This document shows, piece by piece, positions 24,972 through 33,625 of a stretch of DNA of 64,000 nucleotides. The DNA is from Gemmatimonadales bacterium UBA4456 (lineage in GTDB: Bacteria; Gemmatimonadota; Gemmatimonadetes; Longimicrobiales; Gaopeijiaceae). The stretch is from NCBI GenBank assembly GCA_002390225.1, contig DGOW01000050.1:1-64000 (forward strand). Reading direction: 5' to 3'. The position numbers were made by a program, and so were the translations under genes. The notes below the pieces were generated by a model. The model saw nothing but the letters and a program-made list of their open reading frames with translations, was not told where the DNA came from and ran no database searches. The first letter of the stretch is position 1. Every line of letters starts with the position of its first letter.

Positions 24972-27188
24972 ATGACGAATCGCTTGTTCTCATTCTGCCT
25001 GACCGTCCTGGCGCTCTCCGGTACGGCGGTCGCCCCAGGCGAGGCCCAGACGATGCCGGCTATCGCCTCCACCGACACCGCTCTTGCGCTCTCCAGCCGC
25101 GTCGAGATCCTTCGGACGGAATACGGGATACCGCACATTTTTGCCGAAGACTGGAAGGCCTTCGGGTTTGCGATGGGCTGGGTCCAGTCGGAGGACTACG
25201 GGGATCAGGTCGCCGTCGGGATCGTGCGGGGCCGTGGCGTGTTCGGCCGCTATGCCGGTCGGGACTCGATTGCTGGGGATTTCGCCGCCCGGGAGGCACA
25301 TGCGGTCGCGGCAGCGCGTTACGCCTCTCTCGAGCCTCGAGCGCGAGCCACGTACGACGGCTTCGCGGAGGGGGTGAACGAGTACGCACGTCAGTATCCA
25401 CAACTCTTTCCGGACTGGCTGGTGCCCGACTTCACCGGCGTGGATGCGCTCGCCAATGACGTGTACACCTGGAGTCGGAGCGACGCTGCCGCGTTCCTGA
25501 GAGCGGAAGGGCGCCGGGCCGCTGCCCGGAACGCTGAGTCTCGTGCGCCCGCGCCGTCCTTGCCCGATCGGCCTGCGTCTTGGGACCACGCGGAGGAGCA
25601 GGCGTCTTTGTTCGATCCGATCGCAGACGGATCGAACGCATGGGCACTCGACGGATCACGCACGACCTCCGGACACGCGATCCTGCTGCGTAACCCCCAT
25701 CTGTCCTGGTCGGCCGGTTACTACGAGGCCCATGTCCGGATCGGTGATGAACTCGAGTTCTACGGAGACTTCCGTATCGGTGGAGCCTTCGGGATCATCG
25801 GTGGCTTCAATCGCCATCTGGGCTGGGCGACCACGAATAACTCACCCCGGTACTCCCAGGTCTACGCGGTTCTGCGCCATCCCTCCCGGGCTGACCATGT
25901 GCTCATGGATGGCGAGGCCGTCGCACTGAGTGACTCGACCATCACCGTTGAGTGGACCGAGCCGGATGGCCGCACGGGCACGGAATCAGAGGTCACGCCG
26001 TGGAGCCCCTGGGGTCCCGTGATTCATGAGGACGACGACTACGCCTACGTCCTTACCGATGGGCGAGACGGTCAGTATCAGCGGGGTGAGCAGCTGGTCC
26101 GCATGATGACGTCCGAGTCACTGGATGAGTGGCTGGACATCATGCGGATCCGGGCGCACGCGAGCTCGAACTTCACCTATGCCGACGCCGACGGAAACAT
26201 CGCCCTCTATTACAACGCCCGTATCCCGGACCTGCCGCACGAGCCGACGGGAGACTCTGCGGCTGTAGCACGTTCTCGCTCAGACATGTGGAGCGAGGTC
26301 GCACCATGGGAGAGTCTCCCACTCTACGTGAATCCACCGGGTGGATACGTACAGCAGGCCAACGACCCACCGGATTTCATCAACCTGAACGTGGTGCTCG
26401 ACCGTGATACCGTCACACAGAATCTGCCGGACCCACGCCTTCGGCTCCGCAGCCAGCTCTCTTTTGACCTGATTCACGGCGAGGACCAACTGAGCCTCGA
26501 AGACGTAGTGGAGAGGAAGCACTCACCTCGGATGCTCGCAGCCGAGCGCATGCTCGACGATCTCCTGGCAGCCCTCGTTGCGACGGAACCCGAGCCCTCT
26601 CTGGAGCGAGCACGAAGGATCCTGAGCGAGTGGGATCGCACAGCCGCCGCCGAGAGCCGCGGTGGTGTCCTCTTCAAGGCGTGGTTCAATGCCTATATGC
26701 AGGCCACCGACACGTTGGAGTACCGTGTTGAGTGGGATGCCGCCGCCCCCGTTGAGACACCGGTGGGCGTAGGCAAACCAGGACGTGCGGTCGCCGCGCT
26801 GCGGGTGGCCATGGAAGACCTGTCAGAGGCAGGTATCGCACCCGACGCGATATGGGGTGACGTACACAGGGTCGTTCACGGGGCCGTCGACGAACCGGTC
26901 TCCGGTTGTGAGGGTGGGCTGGGCTGCTTTCGAACTCTCTCCTTCACGACGCTGCCGGATGGCCGGCGCGCCGTGAACCGTGGCGACGGCTGGGTCTTCG
27001 CCGTGGAGTTCGGCGGAGAGCCACGAGGCTACTCGATTCTGGCGTATGGGCAGAGTCGCCTCGAGGACTCTCCACACCACGACGACCAGGCATCCATGTT
27101 CGCACGAGGTGAAATGAAGCCGATCCTGTGGAGTGCACTCCAGATCGAGGGCTCCGTGGTCCGGAGGTATCGACCCGGCGCAAGGTGA
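24972..27188 (+). CDS. Penicillin acylase-family Ntn hydrolase
   Basis: A 738-residue exported precursor of the S45 family, which includes penicillin G acylase and acyl-homoserine-lactone acylases such as PvdQ. Signal peptide at 1-25. The alpha chain runs to about 220; autocleavage should expose Ser221 in DGSNAWALDGSRT as the N-terminal nucleophile. The beta-chain motifs LLRNPHLSWS and GFNRHLGWATTNN are present, giving the oxyanion and Asn positions. Substrate (beta-lactam, acyl-homoserine lactone or other acyl amide) cannot be decided. ATG 24972 follows GGAG; an upstream in-frame start would add a charged stretch before the signal. Confidence 0.87.
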   Translation: MTNRLFSFCLTVLALSGTAVAPGEAQTMPAIASTDTALALSSRVEILRTEYGIPHIFAEDWKAFGFAMGWVQSEDYGDQVAVGIVRGRGVFGRYAGRDSIAGDFAAREAHAVAAARYASLEPRARATYDGFAEGVNEYARQYPQLFPDWLVPDFTGVDALANDVYTWSRSDAAAFLRAEGRRAAARNAESRAPAPSLPDRPASWDHAEEQASLFDPIADGSNAWALDGSRTTSGHAILLRNPHLSWSAGYYEAHVRIGDELEFYGDFRIGGAFGIIGGFNRHLGWATTNNSPRYSQVYAVLRHPSRADHVLMDGEAVALSDSTITVEWTEPDGRTGTESEVTPWSPWGPVIHEDDDYAYVLTDGRDGQYQRGEQLVRMMTSESLDEWLDIMRIRAHASSNFTYADADGNIALYYNARIPDLPHEPTGDSAAVARSRSDMWSEVAPWESLPLYVNPPGGYVQQANDPPDFINLNVVLDRDTVTQNLPDPRLRLRSQLSFDLIHGEDQLSLEDVVERKHSPRMLAAERMLDDLLAALVATEPEPSLERARRILSEWDRTAAAESRGGVLFKAWFNAYMQATDTLEYRVEWDAAAPVETPVGVGKPGRAVAALRVAMEDLSEAGIAPDAIWGDVHRVVHGAVDEPVSGCEGGLGCFRTLSFTTLPDGRRAVNRGDGWVFAVEFGGEPRGYSILAYGQSRLEDSPHHDDQASMFARGEMKPILWSALQIEGSVVRRYRPGAR

Positions 27189-27310
27189 GGTTTGCCATGG
27201 GCGCTGGGTGCACGGAGTAGAGAGGCTACGAGGTAGCGCGCCGGGTGTCTCATCCCCATCGTGGTTCTGGGGTCAAGCTCGGGCGGGAGACAACAAGGAG
27301 CGACGATGGG

Positions 27311-27460
27311 ATGGAACTCGGAGCGTTCTCAGTCAGCATTCCAGTCAGAGACCTCGGCGCGTCGCGTGCCTTCTACCAGAAGATGAGCTTCGAGCAGGTT
27401 GGCGGTGATCTCGAGCATTATCTGATGATGGCAATCGGAGCCATGGAGGTCGAACGGTGA
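27311..27460 (+). pseudogene. Truncated glyoxalase/VOC-family fragment
   Basis: A 49-residue frame starting with MELGAFSVSIPVRDLGASRA, the typical first strand and helix of the glyoxalase/bleomycin-resistance (VOC) fold. Normal members have about 120-130 residues; here the frame stops after EHYLMMAIGAMEVER, losing most of the beta-alpha-beta units and metal ligands. The stop overlaps the lutA GTG by four bases. It looks like a deletion remnant joined to the lut operon, although a functional leader peptide role for coupling cannot be excluded. Confidence 0.6.
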
Positions 27461-28227
27461 AGGTGTCTCTGTTCGTGACGTGTCTCGGAGATCAGTTCTT
27501 CGCGGATGCGTGCGCCGATGCGGTTCGCCTTCTCAGATATGTAGGTGCTGACGTCTCCTTTCCCCTAGCGCAGACCTGCTGTGGGCAGCCGGCTTACAAT
27601 TCAGGGCATCGAGACGAGGCGCTTCGGATGATGAAGCATACGGTCGACGTGTTCCAGGATTCCGACTATGTCGTGTTACCCTCAGGCAGCTGTGCGGGTA
27701 TGATGCGCACACTGTACCCCGAGCTCGCTGGATTCAGTTCAGTGGACGACCCGACTGCTGCAGAGACGATGCAGAATGCGACGCGTGAGCTGGCTGCACG
27801 TACCTTCGAACTATCTCAGTTTCTGGCGACCGTCGTGGGAGTACAGCATCTGGGTAACGGTCTCGATGGTCAGCGGGTGGCATACCATCATGGTTGTCAT
27901 GCGCTGCGCGAGCTTGGTGTCTCGTCGGAGCCGGTAGCTCTTCTGCGTGGTGCGGGTGCTCGTGTGATGGAGTGGTCTGCGGACCAGGAATGCTGTGGTT
28001 TTGGAGGCACCTTCTCGGCCAAGCTTCCCGAGGTATCGGCAGCAATGGCGGATCACAAACTCGACACACTACCTGAGGTGGATGTCGTCACTTCGGCCGA
28101 TGGCGGCTGCCTGCTTCAGCTTTCTGGTCGAGCTCTACGTCGTAGCTCGGACGTGCCGTTTCGACACCTCGCTAGCCTGCTCTGGCAGGGCGTCACGGGC
28201 ACCGCCCAATCAGAGGGACGAACGTGA
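27457..28227 (+). CDS. lutA: L-lactate dehydrogenase complex subunit LutA (Fe-S oxidoreductase)
   Basis: A 256-residue protein with two cysteine-rich CCG domains, as in LutA/GlpC-type subunits that bind iron-sulfur clusters or heme b. The first domain has TCCGQPAYNSG and a SCAGMM cysteine; the second has YHHGCHALRELG and QECCGFGGTFS. In Bacillus, LutABC oxidises L-lactate to pyruvate. GTG 27457 overlaps the VOC remnant's stop; its own stop overlaps lutB (GTGA). Length is normal. The neighbouring decarboxylase-like subunits raise the chance that the true substrate is a different 2-hydroxy acid. Confidence 0.9.
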   Translation: MKVSLFVTCLGDQFFADACADAVRLLRYVGADVSFPLAQTCCGQPAYNSGHRDEALRMMKHTVDVFQDSDYVVLPSGSCAGMMRTLYPELAGFSSVDDPTAAETMQNATRELAARTFELSQFLATVVGVQHLGNGLDGQRVAYHHGCHALRELGVSSEPVALLRGAGARVMEWSADQECCGFGGTFSAKLPEVSAAMADHKLDTLPEVDVVTSADGGCLLQLSGRALRRSSDVPFRHLASLLWQGVTGTAQSEGRT

Positions 28228-29630
28228 GCGGTAACTCGTCTATGTTCCGTCCAGCCTCCTATCGCGAGGCCTCAGCTCGAACTCTGCGGGACACACCGGA
28301 GGTTCGTGACTCCGTCGGGTCAGCGACAAGAACGTTCGACGCCTTGCGCACGAAAGCTTATGCGGAGGTGGATTCTGATCGCTGGCGCGATTGGGCTCAG
28401 GACGTGAAGGCACACGCGCTGACGAACCTCGATGAGTATCTGGAGCAGGCAGAGCAAAGCCTCGTCGCAAATGGAGCCCACGTACACTGGGCCTCCTCCG
28501 CGGATGATGTCCGCCGGTTACTCGAAGCGATCGTTGTAGAGCACAAGGTTCGGACGGTCGTGAAGGCGAAGAGCATGCTGAGTGAAGAGCTCGAGGTGAA
28601 CGCCTACCTCGACACGCTCGGCGTCCGCTCTGTGGAGACCGATCTAGGAGAGTACATCATCCAGCTTCTCGGTGAGCCGCCCAGTCACATCGTAGGGCCT
28701 GCCATCCATCGGAGCCTCGAGGACTGTCGGGCGCTTTTCCACGAGCAGCTGGGCACGCCGATGGACGCCGACCCCGATGAGCTTGCTGCGGCCGCGCGCG
28801 CGGCGCTCCGGGGGGACTTTCTCGCAGCCGATCTAGGGATCTCGGGAGGTAATTTCGTGGCCGCGGACACCGGCACGATTGCGCTCATCGAGAATGAGGG
28901 GAATATCCGACTCACCACGTCCGTGCCGCGCATCCACGTCGCACTCGTCGGGATCGAGAAGATCGTTCCACGGTTCGAAGACCTGGCCGGGTTCCTTCAG
29001 CTGACCGCTCGTGCCGCCACAGGCCAGCCCATTGGCCTTTTCGTGTCGCTCATCCAGGGTCCGCGTACGGCCGACGAGATAGACGGACCTGAGGAGGTCC
29101 ATGTTGTCTTCGTGGACAACGGCCGCACGGCGCTCTATGAAGACGACACTGCGTGGGAGGCACTTCGTTGTGTACGCTGCGGAGCCTGTCTGAACATCTG
29201 CCCGGTCTACCGGCAAACGGGTGGGCACGCGTATGGGTGGACCTACTCCGGGCCGATCGGGGCGATTATCGCACCTGGTCTGCTCGGTCTAGATCGTGCG
29301 CTGCCCCTTCCCCATGCGTCGAGCCTGTGTGGTGCGTGCGTAGACGTGTGCCCCGTCCGGATCCCCATTCCTGAGCTTCTGGTGCACTGGCGGGAACGGA
29401 CGGTCGAGGAGGGACGTAACTCCGCGGGTGAACGGCTGGCTATGCGCTCTTATGCCGAGCTGGCCGAACGACCGAACGCGTTCTCGAAGGCTGGTGAGGC
29501 TCTCCGCTGGACGCCGTGGCGAGCCGTGGGCAAGGCACTGCCGGTACTCAGTGGCTGGATGCAGGAACGGGAGGCTCCCTCTCCCAGCCCGAAGTCGTTC
29601 CGAGATCTGTGGCGGGAGGGCATTGAATGA
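28224..29630 (+). CDS. lutB: L-lactate dehydrogenase complex subunit LutB
   Basis: A 468-residue ferredoxin-type subunit. The N-terminal two thirds form the LUD domain (EDTAWEALRCV and the GISGGNFVAADTGTIAL region). The C-terminus carries two 4Fe-4S motifs, CVRCGACLNICP and SLCGACVDVCPV, near residues 312-380. It transfers electrons from the hydroxy acid oxidation to the respiratory chain. Start GTG overlaps lutA, and its stop overlaps lutC (ATGA), so the three subunits are translationally coupled. Confidence 0.92.
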   Translation: MSGNSSMFRPASYREASARTLRDTPEVRDSVGSATRTFDALRTKAYAEVDSDRWRDWAQDVKAHALTNLDEYLEQAEQSLVANGAHVHWASSADDVRRLLEAIVVEHKVRTVVKAKSMLSEELEVNAYLDTLGVRSVETDLGEYIIQLLGEPPSHIVGPAIHRSLEDCRALFHEQLGTPMDADPDELAAAARAALRGDFLAADLGISGGNFVAADTGTIALIENEGNIRLTTSVPRIHVALVGIEKIVPRFEDLAGFLQLTARAATGQPIGLFVSLIQGPRTADEIDGPEEVHVVFVDNGRTALYEDDTAWEALRCVRCGACLNICPVYRQTGGHAYGWTYSGPIGAIIAPGLLGLDRALPLPHASSLCGACVDVCPVRIPIPELLVHWRERTVEEGRNSAGERLAMRSYAELAERPNAFSKAGEALRWTPWRAVGKALPVLSGWMQEREAPSPSPKSFRDLWREGIE

Positions 29631-30268
29631 GCGCGCGTGAGCAGATCTTGATGTCGATCCGGGCAGCCAGGGAGCGCCGTGCGCAGGTCGACCACCCCGG
29701 TCGATTCGGAGCGTGGCGCCCGGAGCCGGCCCCATCTCCACTGAACGGGTTCGAGACGATGTTCACCCAGGCCGGCGGTGAGGTCGTACACGTCACGAGT
29801 AGCGCCCAGCGGGATACCTGGCTGCGGGAGTTCCTGTCTGGCTTCGATGCACTTTCTCTGGGCGTAGGCGTTCCGGCCGAGGTGGCCGAGCTCGGGCCGA
29901 CCCCCGTTCCTCACGGATCGGAGCACACCGCGCCCGCAGGCATTGCGGTGGCGCGGGCGGCTGTAGCTGAAACCGGCTCCCTGATGATGGACGCTCGGGA
30001 TGGACGTCGTGCGCAGCTGCTTCCTCCGATTCTGGTAGTGCTCGTCGACGCCACGACGGTTCATGCGACGCTCGCCGATGCCCTCGGGGCGGTGCGAGCT
30101 GATCTGCCAGCCGCCATTGGTCTCCATTCAGGCCCTTCGAAGTCGGCCGATATCGGGCAGGTCATGGTGAAGGGCGTCCATGGACCCGGTCGCGTGATTG
30201 CCGTAGTGGCCCAGTCTGGGCTCGGCGCGTACCGTCACGCACCTGAACGACCCTCTGATCGTGAGTGA
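29627..30268 (+). CDS. lutC: L-lactate dehydrogenase complex subunit LutC
   Basis: A 213-residue LUD-domain protein, the third subunit of LutABC. It starts MSAREQILMSIRAARERR as in the family, and contains the core AVAETGSLMMDARDGRRA and the C-terminal VMVKGVHGPGRVIAVV strand. No cysteine cluster is expected. Its stop overlaps the APC permease start by eight bases, tying the transporter to the complex. Confidence 0.88.
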   Translation: MSAREQILMSIRAARERRAQVDHPGRFGAWRPEPAPSPLNGFETMFTQAGGEVVHVTSSAQRDTWLREFLSGFDALSLGVGVPAEVAELGPTPVPHGSEHTAPAGIAVARAAVAETGSLMMDARDGRRAQLLPPILVVLVDATTVHATLADALGAVRADLPAAIGLHSGPSKSADIGQVMVKGVHGPGRVIAVVAQSGLGAYRHAPERPSDRE

Positions 30269-31664
30269 TACCTTGAGCGATTCAAGTCTGCCGCAGCTGA
30301 AACGCGTACTTCGTATCCGCGACGGCCTTGCCGTCACGGTCGGGATCGTGATCGGGGCCGGCATCCTCGGCACTCCGGGGCTCATCGCCGGCTATCTGCG
30401 CGATCCGGTCGTCATCCTCGGGATGTGGTTCTTCGGTGGTGTCATGGCGGGGCTCAGCACCCTCATGCTTGCGGAGATGGCGGCCGCCCTGCCCGAGGCT
30501 GGTGGCAAGTACGTGTACGCCCGGCATGCCTGGGGCGATACGATGGGCTTCGTTGCAGGCTGGTCAGAGATTTTTGTCACGCGTGGCTTCAGTGGAGCAT
30601 CCAAAGCCGTTCTGATTTCCGGCTATCTCTTCATGCTTGCCGCCGGGACGACGATGGTGCCGGACACCGTCTTTTTCGTACTCACGGGCCCTTCCTGGCT
30701 CGGTGATATCGAGTTGTCGTGGGTCGGCGTCGTCGCACTCGCCGTCGTCCTGGCGTACTTCCTCCTGCACACCCGAGGCCTGGAGGCGAGCACCACGTTC
30801 CAGAACGTTACCACCGCGATCAAAGTGGTGATCGTGCTGGCCATCGCGGCGGTCGGGATCATCGGTGGCACGGCCTCCGCAGGGGCCGGCGCGCCACTCA
30901 TTTCGAGTGAAGCTACGGCCGGACTCCTGGGCTATGCCCTCGCTTATCAGTCGATCTCTTTCGCCTACTACGGGTGGGAGGACGCGGCGAAGATGTCGGA
31001 GGAAGTTGTCGATCCAGGGAAGTCGCTGCCGAAGATCCTGCTGGGTGGCGCGGTCGCCGTGATGGTGCTCTACCTCCTCATGAACATCTCTTTCCTCTCG
31101 GCGATGACGCCCGAGGAGATGGCCGGCGCCGATCTCGTGGCCAGGGAAGCCACCGCCGCGGTCTTCGGGGAGACGGCTGGCTTGGTCGTGCTCGTCGCCA
31201 GCCTCCTGATTCTCGTCAGCAGTGCTAACGTGAATTTCCTGGGGCTGCCCCGGGTGGCGTTCGGGCTGGCCCGGGAGGGACTCGCGCCTCGATCCCTCGC
31301 GGATGTGGACGCGAGGGGCACGCCCAGGAATGCCCTGATGATGATCACGATCTGGATCGGCGCACTTGCGCTCACGGCCAGCTTCGAGACGCTGATCCGC
31401 TTCATGATGACGGTGGCGATCACGGTCGACACGATGGTTCTGCTGGGGTACTTCAAGCTGCGGGTCTCGCGACCTGACCTCGTACGGCCCTTCCGCATGC
31501 CGGGATACCCGGTGCTCCCCGCGATCACGCTCGTTCTGTACGTCGCGATCCTGGCTATTCTGATCTACACACAACCCGATCTCGCCATGGGTGCGGGGTT
31601 GATGCTCGGTGCGATGCTGGTTGCCGGAGTGATCACCACCCGTCGGAACGCCGCGAGCAGCTGA
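30261..31664 (+). CDS. APC-superfamily amino acid/organic cation permease
   Basis: A 467-residue inner-membrane transporter with about twelve hydrophobic helices. The first helix has the broken VGIVIGAGILGTPG motif typical of LeuT-fold APC proteins, and EAGGKYVYARHAWGD in the first loop matches amino acid permeases. Start is GTG within the end of lutC. It sits between lutABC and the decarboxylase-like pair, whereas lactate operons usually carry LctP/LldP-type permeases; an APC protein suggests an amino-containing substrate or a different acid. Substrate is not deducible from sequence. Confidence 0.85.
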   Translation: MSDTLSDSSLPQLKRVLRIRDGLAVTVGIVIGAGILGTPGLIAGYLRDPVVILGMWFFGGVMAGLSTLMLAEMAAALPEAGGKYVYARHAWGDTMGFVAGWSEIFVTRGFSGASKAVLISGYLFMLAAGTTMVPDTVFFVLTGPSWLGDIELSWVGVVALAVVLAYFLLHTRGLEASTTFQNVTTAIKVVIVLAIAAVGIIGGTASAGAGAPLISSEATAGLLGYALAYQSISFAYYGWEDAAKMSEEVVDPGKSLPKILLGGAVAVMVLYLLMNISFLSAMTPEEMAGADLVAREATAAVFGETAGLVVLVASLLILVSSANVNFLGLPRVAFGLAREGLAPRSLADVDARGTPRNALMMITIWIGALALTASFETLIRFMMTVAITVDTMVLLGYFKLRVSRPDLVRPFRMPGYPVLPAITLVLYVAILAILIYTQPDLAMGAGLMLGAMLVAGVITTRRNAASS

Positions 31665-31668
31665 GTCC

Positions 31669-32202
31669 ATGGCACGTCGAAGTGTGGACGCTCTCCTGCG
31701 TGCAGGGGTCACCCACGTCGTCGGCATACCGGATAACACATCGGGCCCCCTGTTCGACACGGTTCAGCGTCACGCGACGATCCGTCTGATCACAGTCACC
31801 CGGGAGGGTGAGGCGTTCGCGCTCGCGTCAGGCCTCTGGCTCGGTGGTGCCACACCCCTCGTCGTCATTCAGAATACGGGCCTGCTGGAAGCCGGAGATG
31901 CCATCCGCGGTACGGCCCATCGCATGGGGGCGCCGGTACCGTTTATCGTCACCGGGCGTGGATACGCGAAGATGGAGCGTGCCGGTGTGACACGGGATGC
32001 AGAGCGCACCAGAGAACTCCTCACACGCCCCGACGTCGATTCGACCGCGCTCTTCACCGAACCGACCCTGGACGCGTGGGGGATCCCGTGGGGTCGGTGC
32101 TCCGGAGAGGACGACATGGTAGAGGCCCTGGGCGACCTGATCTCCGACGCGGCGACCGGACTGCGACCGACCGCCCTGATCGTCACGCGGGGCTTTGACT
32201 GA
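31669..32202 (+). CDS. ThDP-dependent decarboxylase alpha subunit (sulfopyruvate decarboxylase-like)
   Basis: A 177-residue protein matching the pyrimidine-binding half of ThDP enzymes. REGEAFALASG holds the glutamate that activates the cofactor, and IQNTGLLEAGDAIRGTA is the conserved stretch seen in ComD and in the N-terminus of phosphonopyruvate decarboxylase. Such subunits act only as a pair with a ComE-like partner, here the next gene, which it overlaps by one base. The predicted reaction is decarboxylation of a 2-oxo acid to an aldehyde; sulfopyruvate and phosphonopyruvate are the characterised substrates. Begins four bases after the permease. Confidence 0.8.
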   Translation: MARRSVDALLRAGVTHVVGIPDNTSGPLFDTVQRHATIRLITVTREGEAFALASGLWLGGATPLVVIQNTGLLEAGDAIRGTAHRMGAPVPFIVTGRGYAKMERAGVTRDAERTRELLTRPDVDSTALFTEPTLDAWGIPWGRCSGEDDMVEALGDLISDAATGLRPTALIVTRGFD

Positions 32203-32810
32203 TGCTGACTGTCGCTCAGCTTCTCGAACCACTGTCGCGTCACCGGACCGACGAGGTCGTGGTCACGACCATGAGCGTCGTTCGCCCCTGGGGACTTCTT
32301 TCTGACAGCGATCTCGACTTCGCGTCAGCAGACAGCGCGATGGGGCACACCGCCGACCTGGCTCTCGGGATCGCTCTCGCGCAGCCGTCGCGGCGTGTCG
32401 TTTGCCTCAATGGTGACGGCAGCATGCTGATGTGCTTGGGCACGCTGGCGACCGCAGTGGAGGTCGGGGCGACCAACTACATTCTCGTGGTCTGTGACAA
32501 CGGGGTGTATGAGATCACGGGTCACCAGCCAGTCACCGCGTCAGGGCAGATCGACTACTCTGCGATGGCCGAAGCAGTCGGCTTCCGGACGGTGTATCAC
32601 TTCGATGATGCCCGAGCATGGGCAGAGGCTGTTCCGGCCCTGCTCCAGGAGTCCGGGCCGACGTTCGTTCATGTCCGGACGGAGCCCGGCGACCAGGGGC
32701 CTATCGGCCGGCGCCCGGAGGAGGAGGCCCGATACCTCCAGCATTCGCTTGCCGAGTGGTCGGGTATCATGCGCGATGCTCTCGTCGCGGGGTCCTCAGG
32801 ACGCACTTAA
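32202..32810 (+). CDS. ThDP-dependent decarboxylase beta subunit (sulfopyruvate decarboxylase-like)
   Basis: A 202-residue diphosphate-binding half of a ThDP enzyme, partner of the preceding gene. The motif GDGSMLM...N begins near residue 72 and binds Mg2+-ThDP, followed by LGTLATAVEVGATN and DNGVYEITGHQ, typical of ComE and phosphonopyruvate decarboxylase. Length is normal for a split enzyme. Together with lutABC it suggests oxidation of a 2-hydroxy acid, then decarboxylation of the resulting 2-oxo acid. The final cassette gene; no sulfoacetaldehyde or phosphonoacetaldehyde enzyme is visible in this window. Confidence 0.8.
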   Translation: MLTVAQLLEPLSRHRTDEVVVTTMSVVRPWGLLSDSDLDFASADSAMGHTADLALGIALAQPSRRVVCLNGDGSMLMCLGTLATAVEVGATNYILVVCDNGVYEITGHQPVTASGQIDYSAMAEAVGFRTVYHFDDARAWAEAVPALLQESGPTFVHVRTEPGDQGPIGRRPEEEARYLQHSLAEWSGIMRDALVAGSSGRT

Positions 32811-32904
32811 CGAACCAACACGGATTCGACTCCAATACGCACATACAGTGGAGCCTGTAACACAGAGGTCCACACCCCTCAGTTGGTGCGCAGGAGTCAG
32901 AACT

Positions 32905-33564
32905 ATGAACCGCAATCAGATCTTGAGCATGGCTCTGTTCACCGTTCTCGCCGCTGGCGTAGCAGACGCGGATGGCCAGGCCGGAGAACGCCGACGCGGG
33001 CTCCGCAGCGGAATAGATGTCGAGAACGTCATGTCGATACGTGATCGACTGGAGCTCGATGATCAGCAGATCGGACAGCTCGATGCATGGCGCTCAGAGC
33101 GAGTCGCCCGGCGTAGCGAAGAACGCGCTCGAATCGACGAGATGCGATCACAGCTCCGGGCCGGAAAAATCGCACGTAATGATATGATGGCGTACATGGC
33201 GGAGCGGCGGGATGCCATGCGAGGCACGGAAGAAGAATCACGAACGCGCCTTGAAGCGATTCTCGACGGCAGCCAGATGCAGATGTACGAGGGCATCCTG
33301 CGCGAGCGTAGAGCCTTTGCGAGAGGCCGGGCCAGCGGCATGCGTGGCGCTCGTGGTGGCCTTCGAGGTCGAGCCAGCGGTATGCGCGGCGGTCGTGGTG
33401 GTGTTTGGCCGCGAGACGAAATGCGTCGTGGTGGCCGTGGAGGTGGTGCACCACGGTTTCGTCGGCCCCCACGTTCCGGCGGGAATCTGGAGGTCGGGCC
33501 AGAACCCCGACATCCGGTTGACAGCCTCGAGCCGCATGAAGGAGCAGAGTCGAACTGGCGTTAG
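32905..33564 (+). CDS. Spy/CpxP-like exported protein with Arg-Gly-rich tail
   Basis: A 219-residue protein. Residues 1-24 form a signal peptide. Residues 30-135 are charged, helical and resemble the Spy/CpxP/heavy-metal sensor group (RLELDDQQIGQLDAWRSER, then a long amphipathic helix with many Arg and Glu). The last 80 residues are rich in Arg, Gly and Met, with a duplicated 13-residue unit. Spy-like proteins are periplasmic chaperones or stress sensors, but the basic tail is unusual and may bind nucleic acid or polyanions such as LPS. ATG 32905 follows AGGAG at 32892-32896. A terminator follows. Confidence 0.65.
   Translation: MNRNQILSMALFTVLAAGVADADGQAGERRRGLRSGIDVENVMSIRDRLELDDQQIGQLDAWRSERVARRSEERARIDEMRSQLRAGKIARNDMMAYMAERRDAMRGTEEESRTRLEAILDGSQMQMYEGILRERRAFARGRASGMRGARGGLRGRASGMRGGRGGVWPRDEMRRGGRGGGAPRFRRPPRSGGNLEVGPEPRHPVDSLEPHEGAESNWR
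33322..33402 (+). repeat. Tandem 39-base repeat coding RGRASGMRGxRGG
   Basis: Two in-frame 13-codon units at 33322-33360 and 33364-33402, separated by one Leu codon, encode the same peptide except one residue. They differ at several third positions, so the duplication is not recent. Confidence 0.8.
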
Positions 33565-33589
33565 CGCACCTTGTCGGGGAGGCTCTCGG

Positions 33590-33615
33590 ACCCACCCGGT
33601 CTTGGCCGGGTGGGT
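33590..33615. terminator. Terminator between convergent genes
   Basis: CCCACCCGG (33591-33599) pairs with CCGGGTGGG (33606-33614), extended by one A-T pair. On the plus strand the hairpin is followed by TTCTGTTTGT, a good U-rich tail for the Spy-like gene. It also lies just beyond the stop of the minus-strand M6 protease. Confidence 0.85.
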
Positions 33616-33625
33616 TCTGTTTGTA

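Noticed and set aside
30564..31760. Long open minus-strand frame opposite the permease
   Set aside because: The plus strand encodes a clear twelve-helix transporter; the antisense product is highly charged and low in hydrophobic residues.
27457..32810. Direct assignment of the cassette to sulfolactate degradation
   Set aside because: Only the decarboxylase similarity points that way; no sulfoacetaldehyde acetyltransferase, sulfite enzyme or sulfonate transporter is present, so it is kept as a hypothesis.
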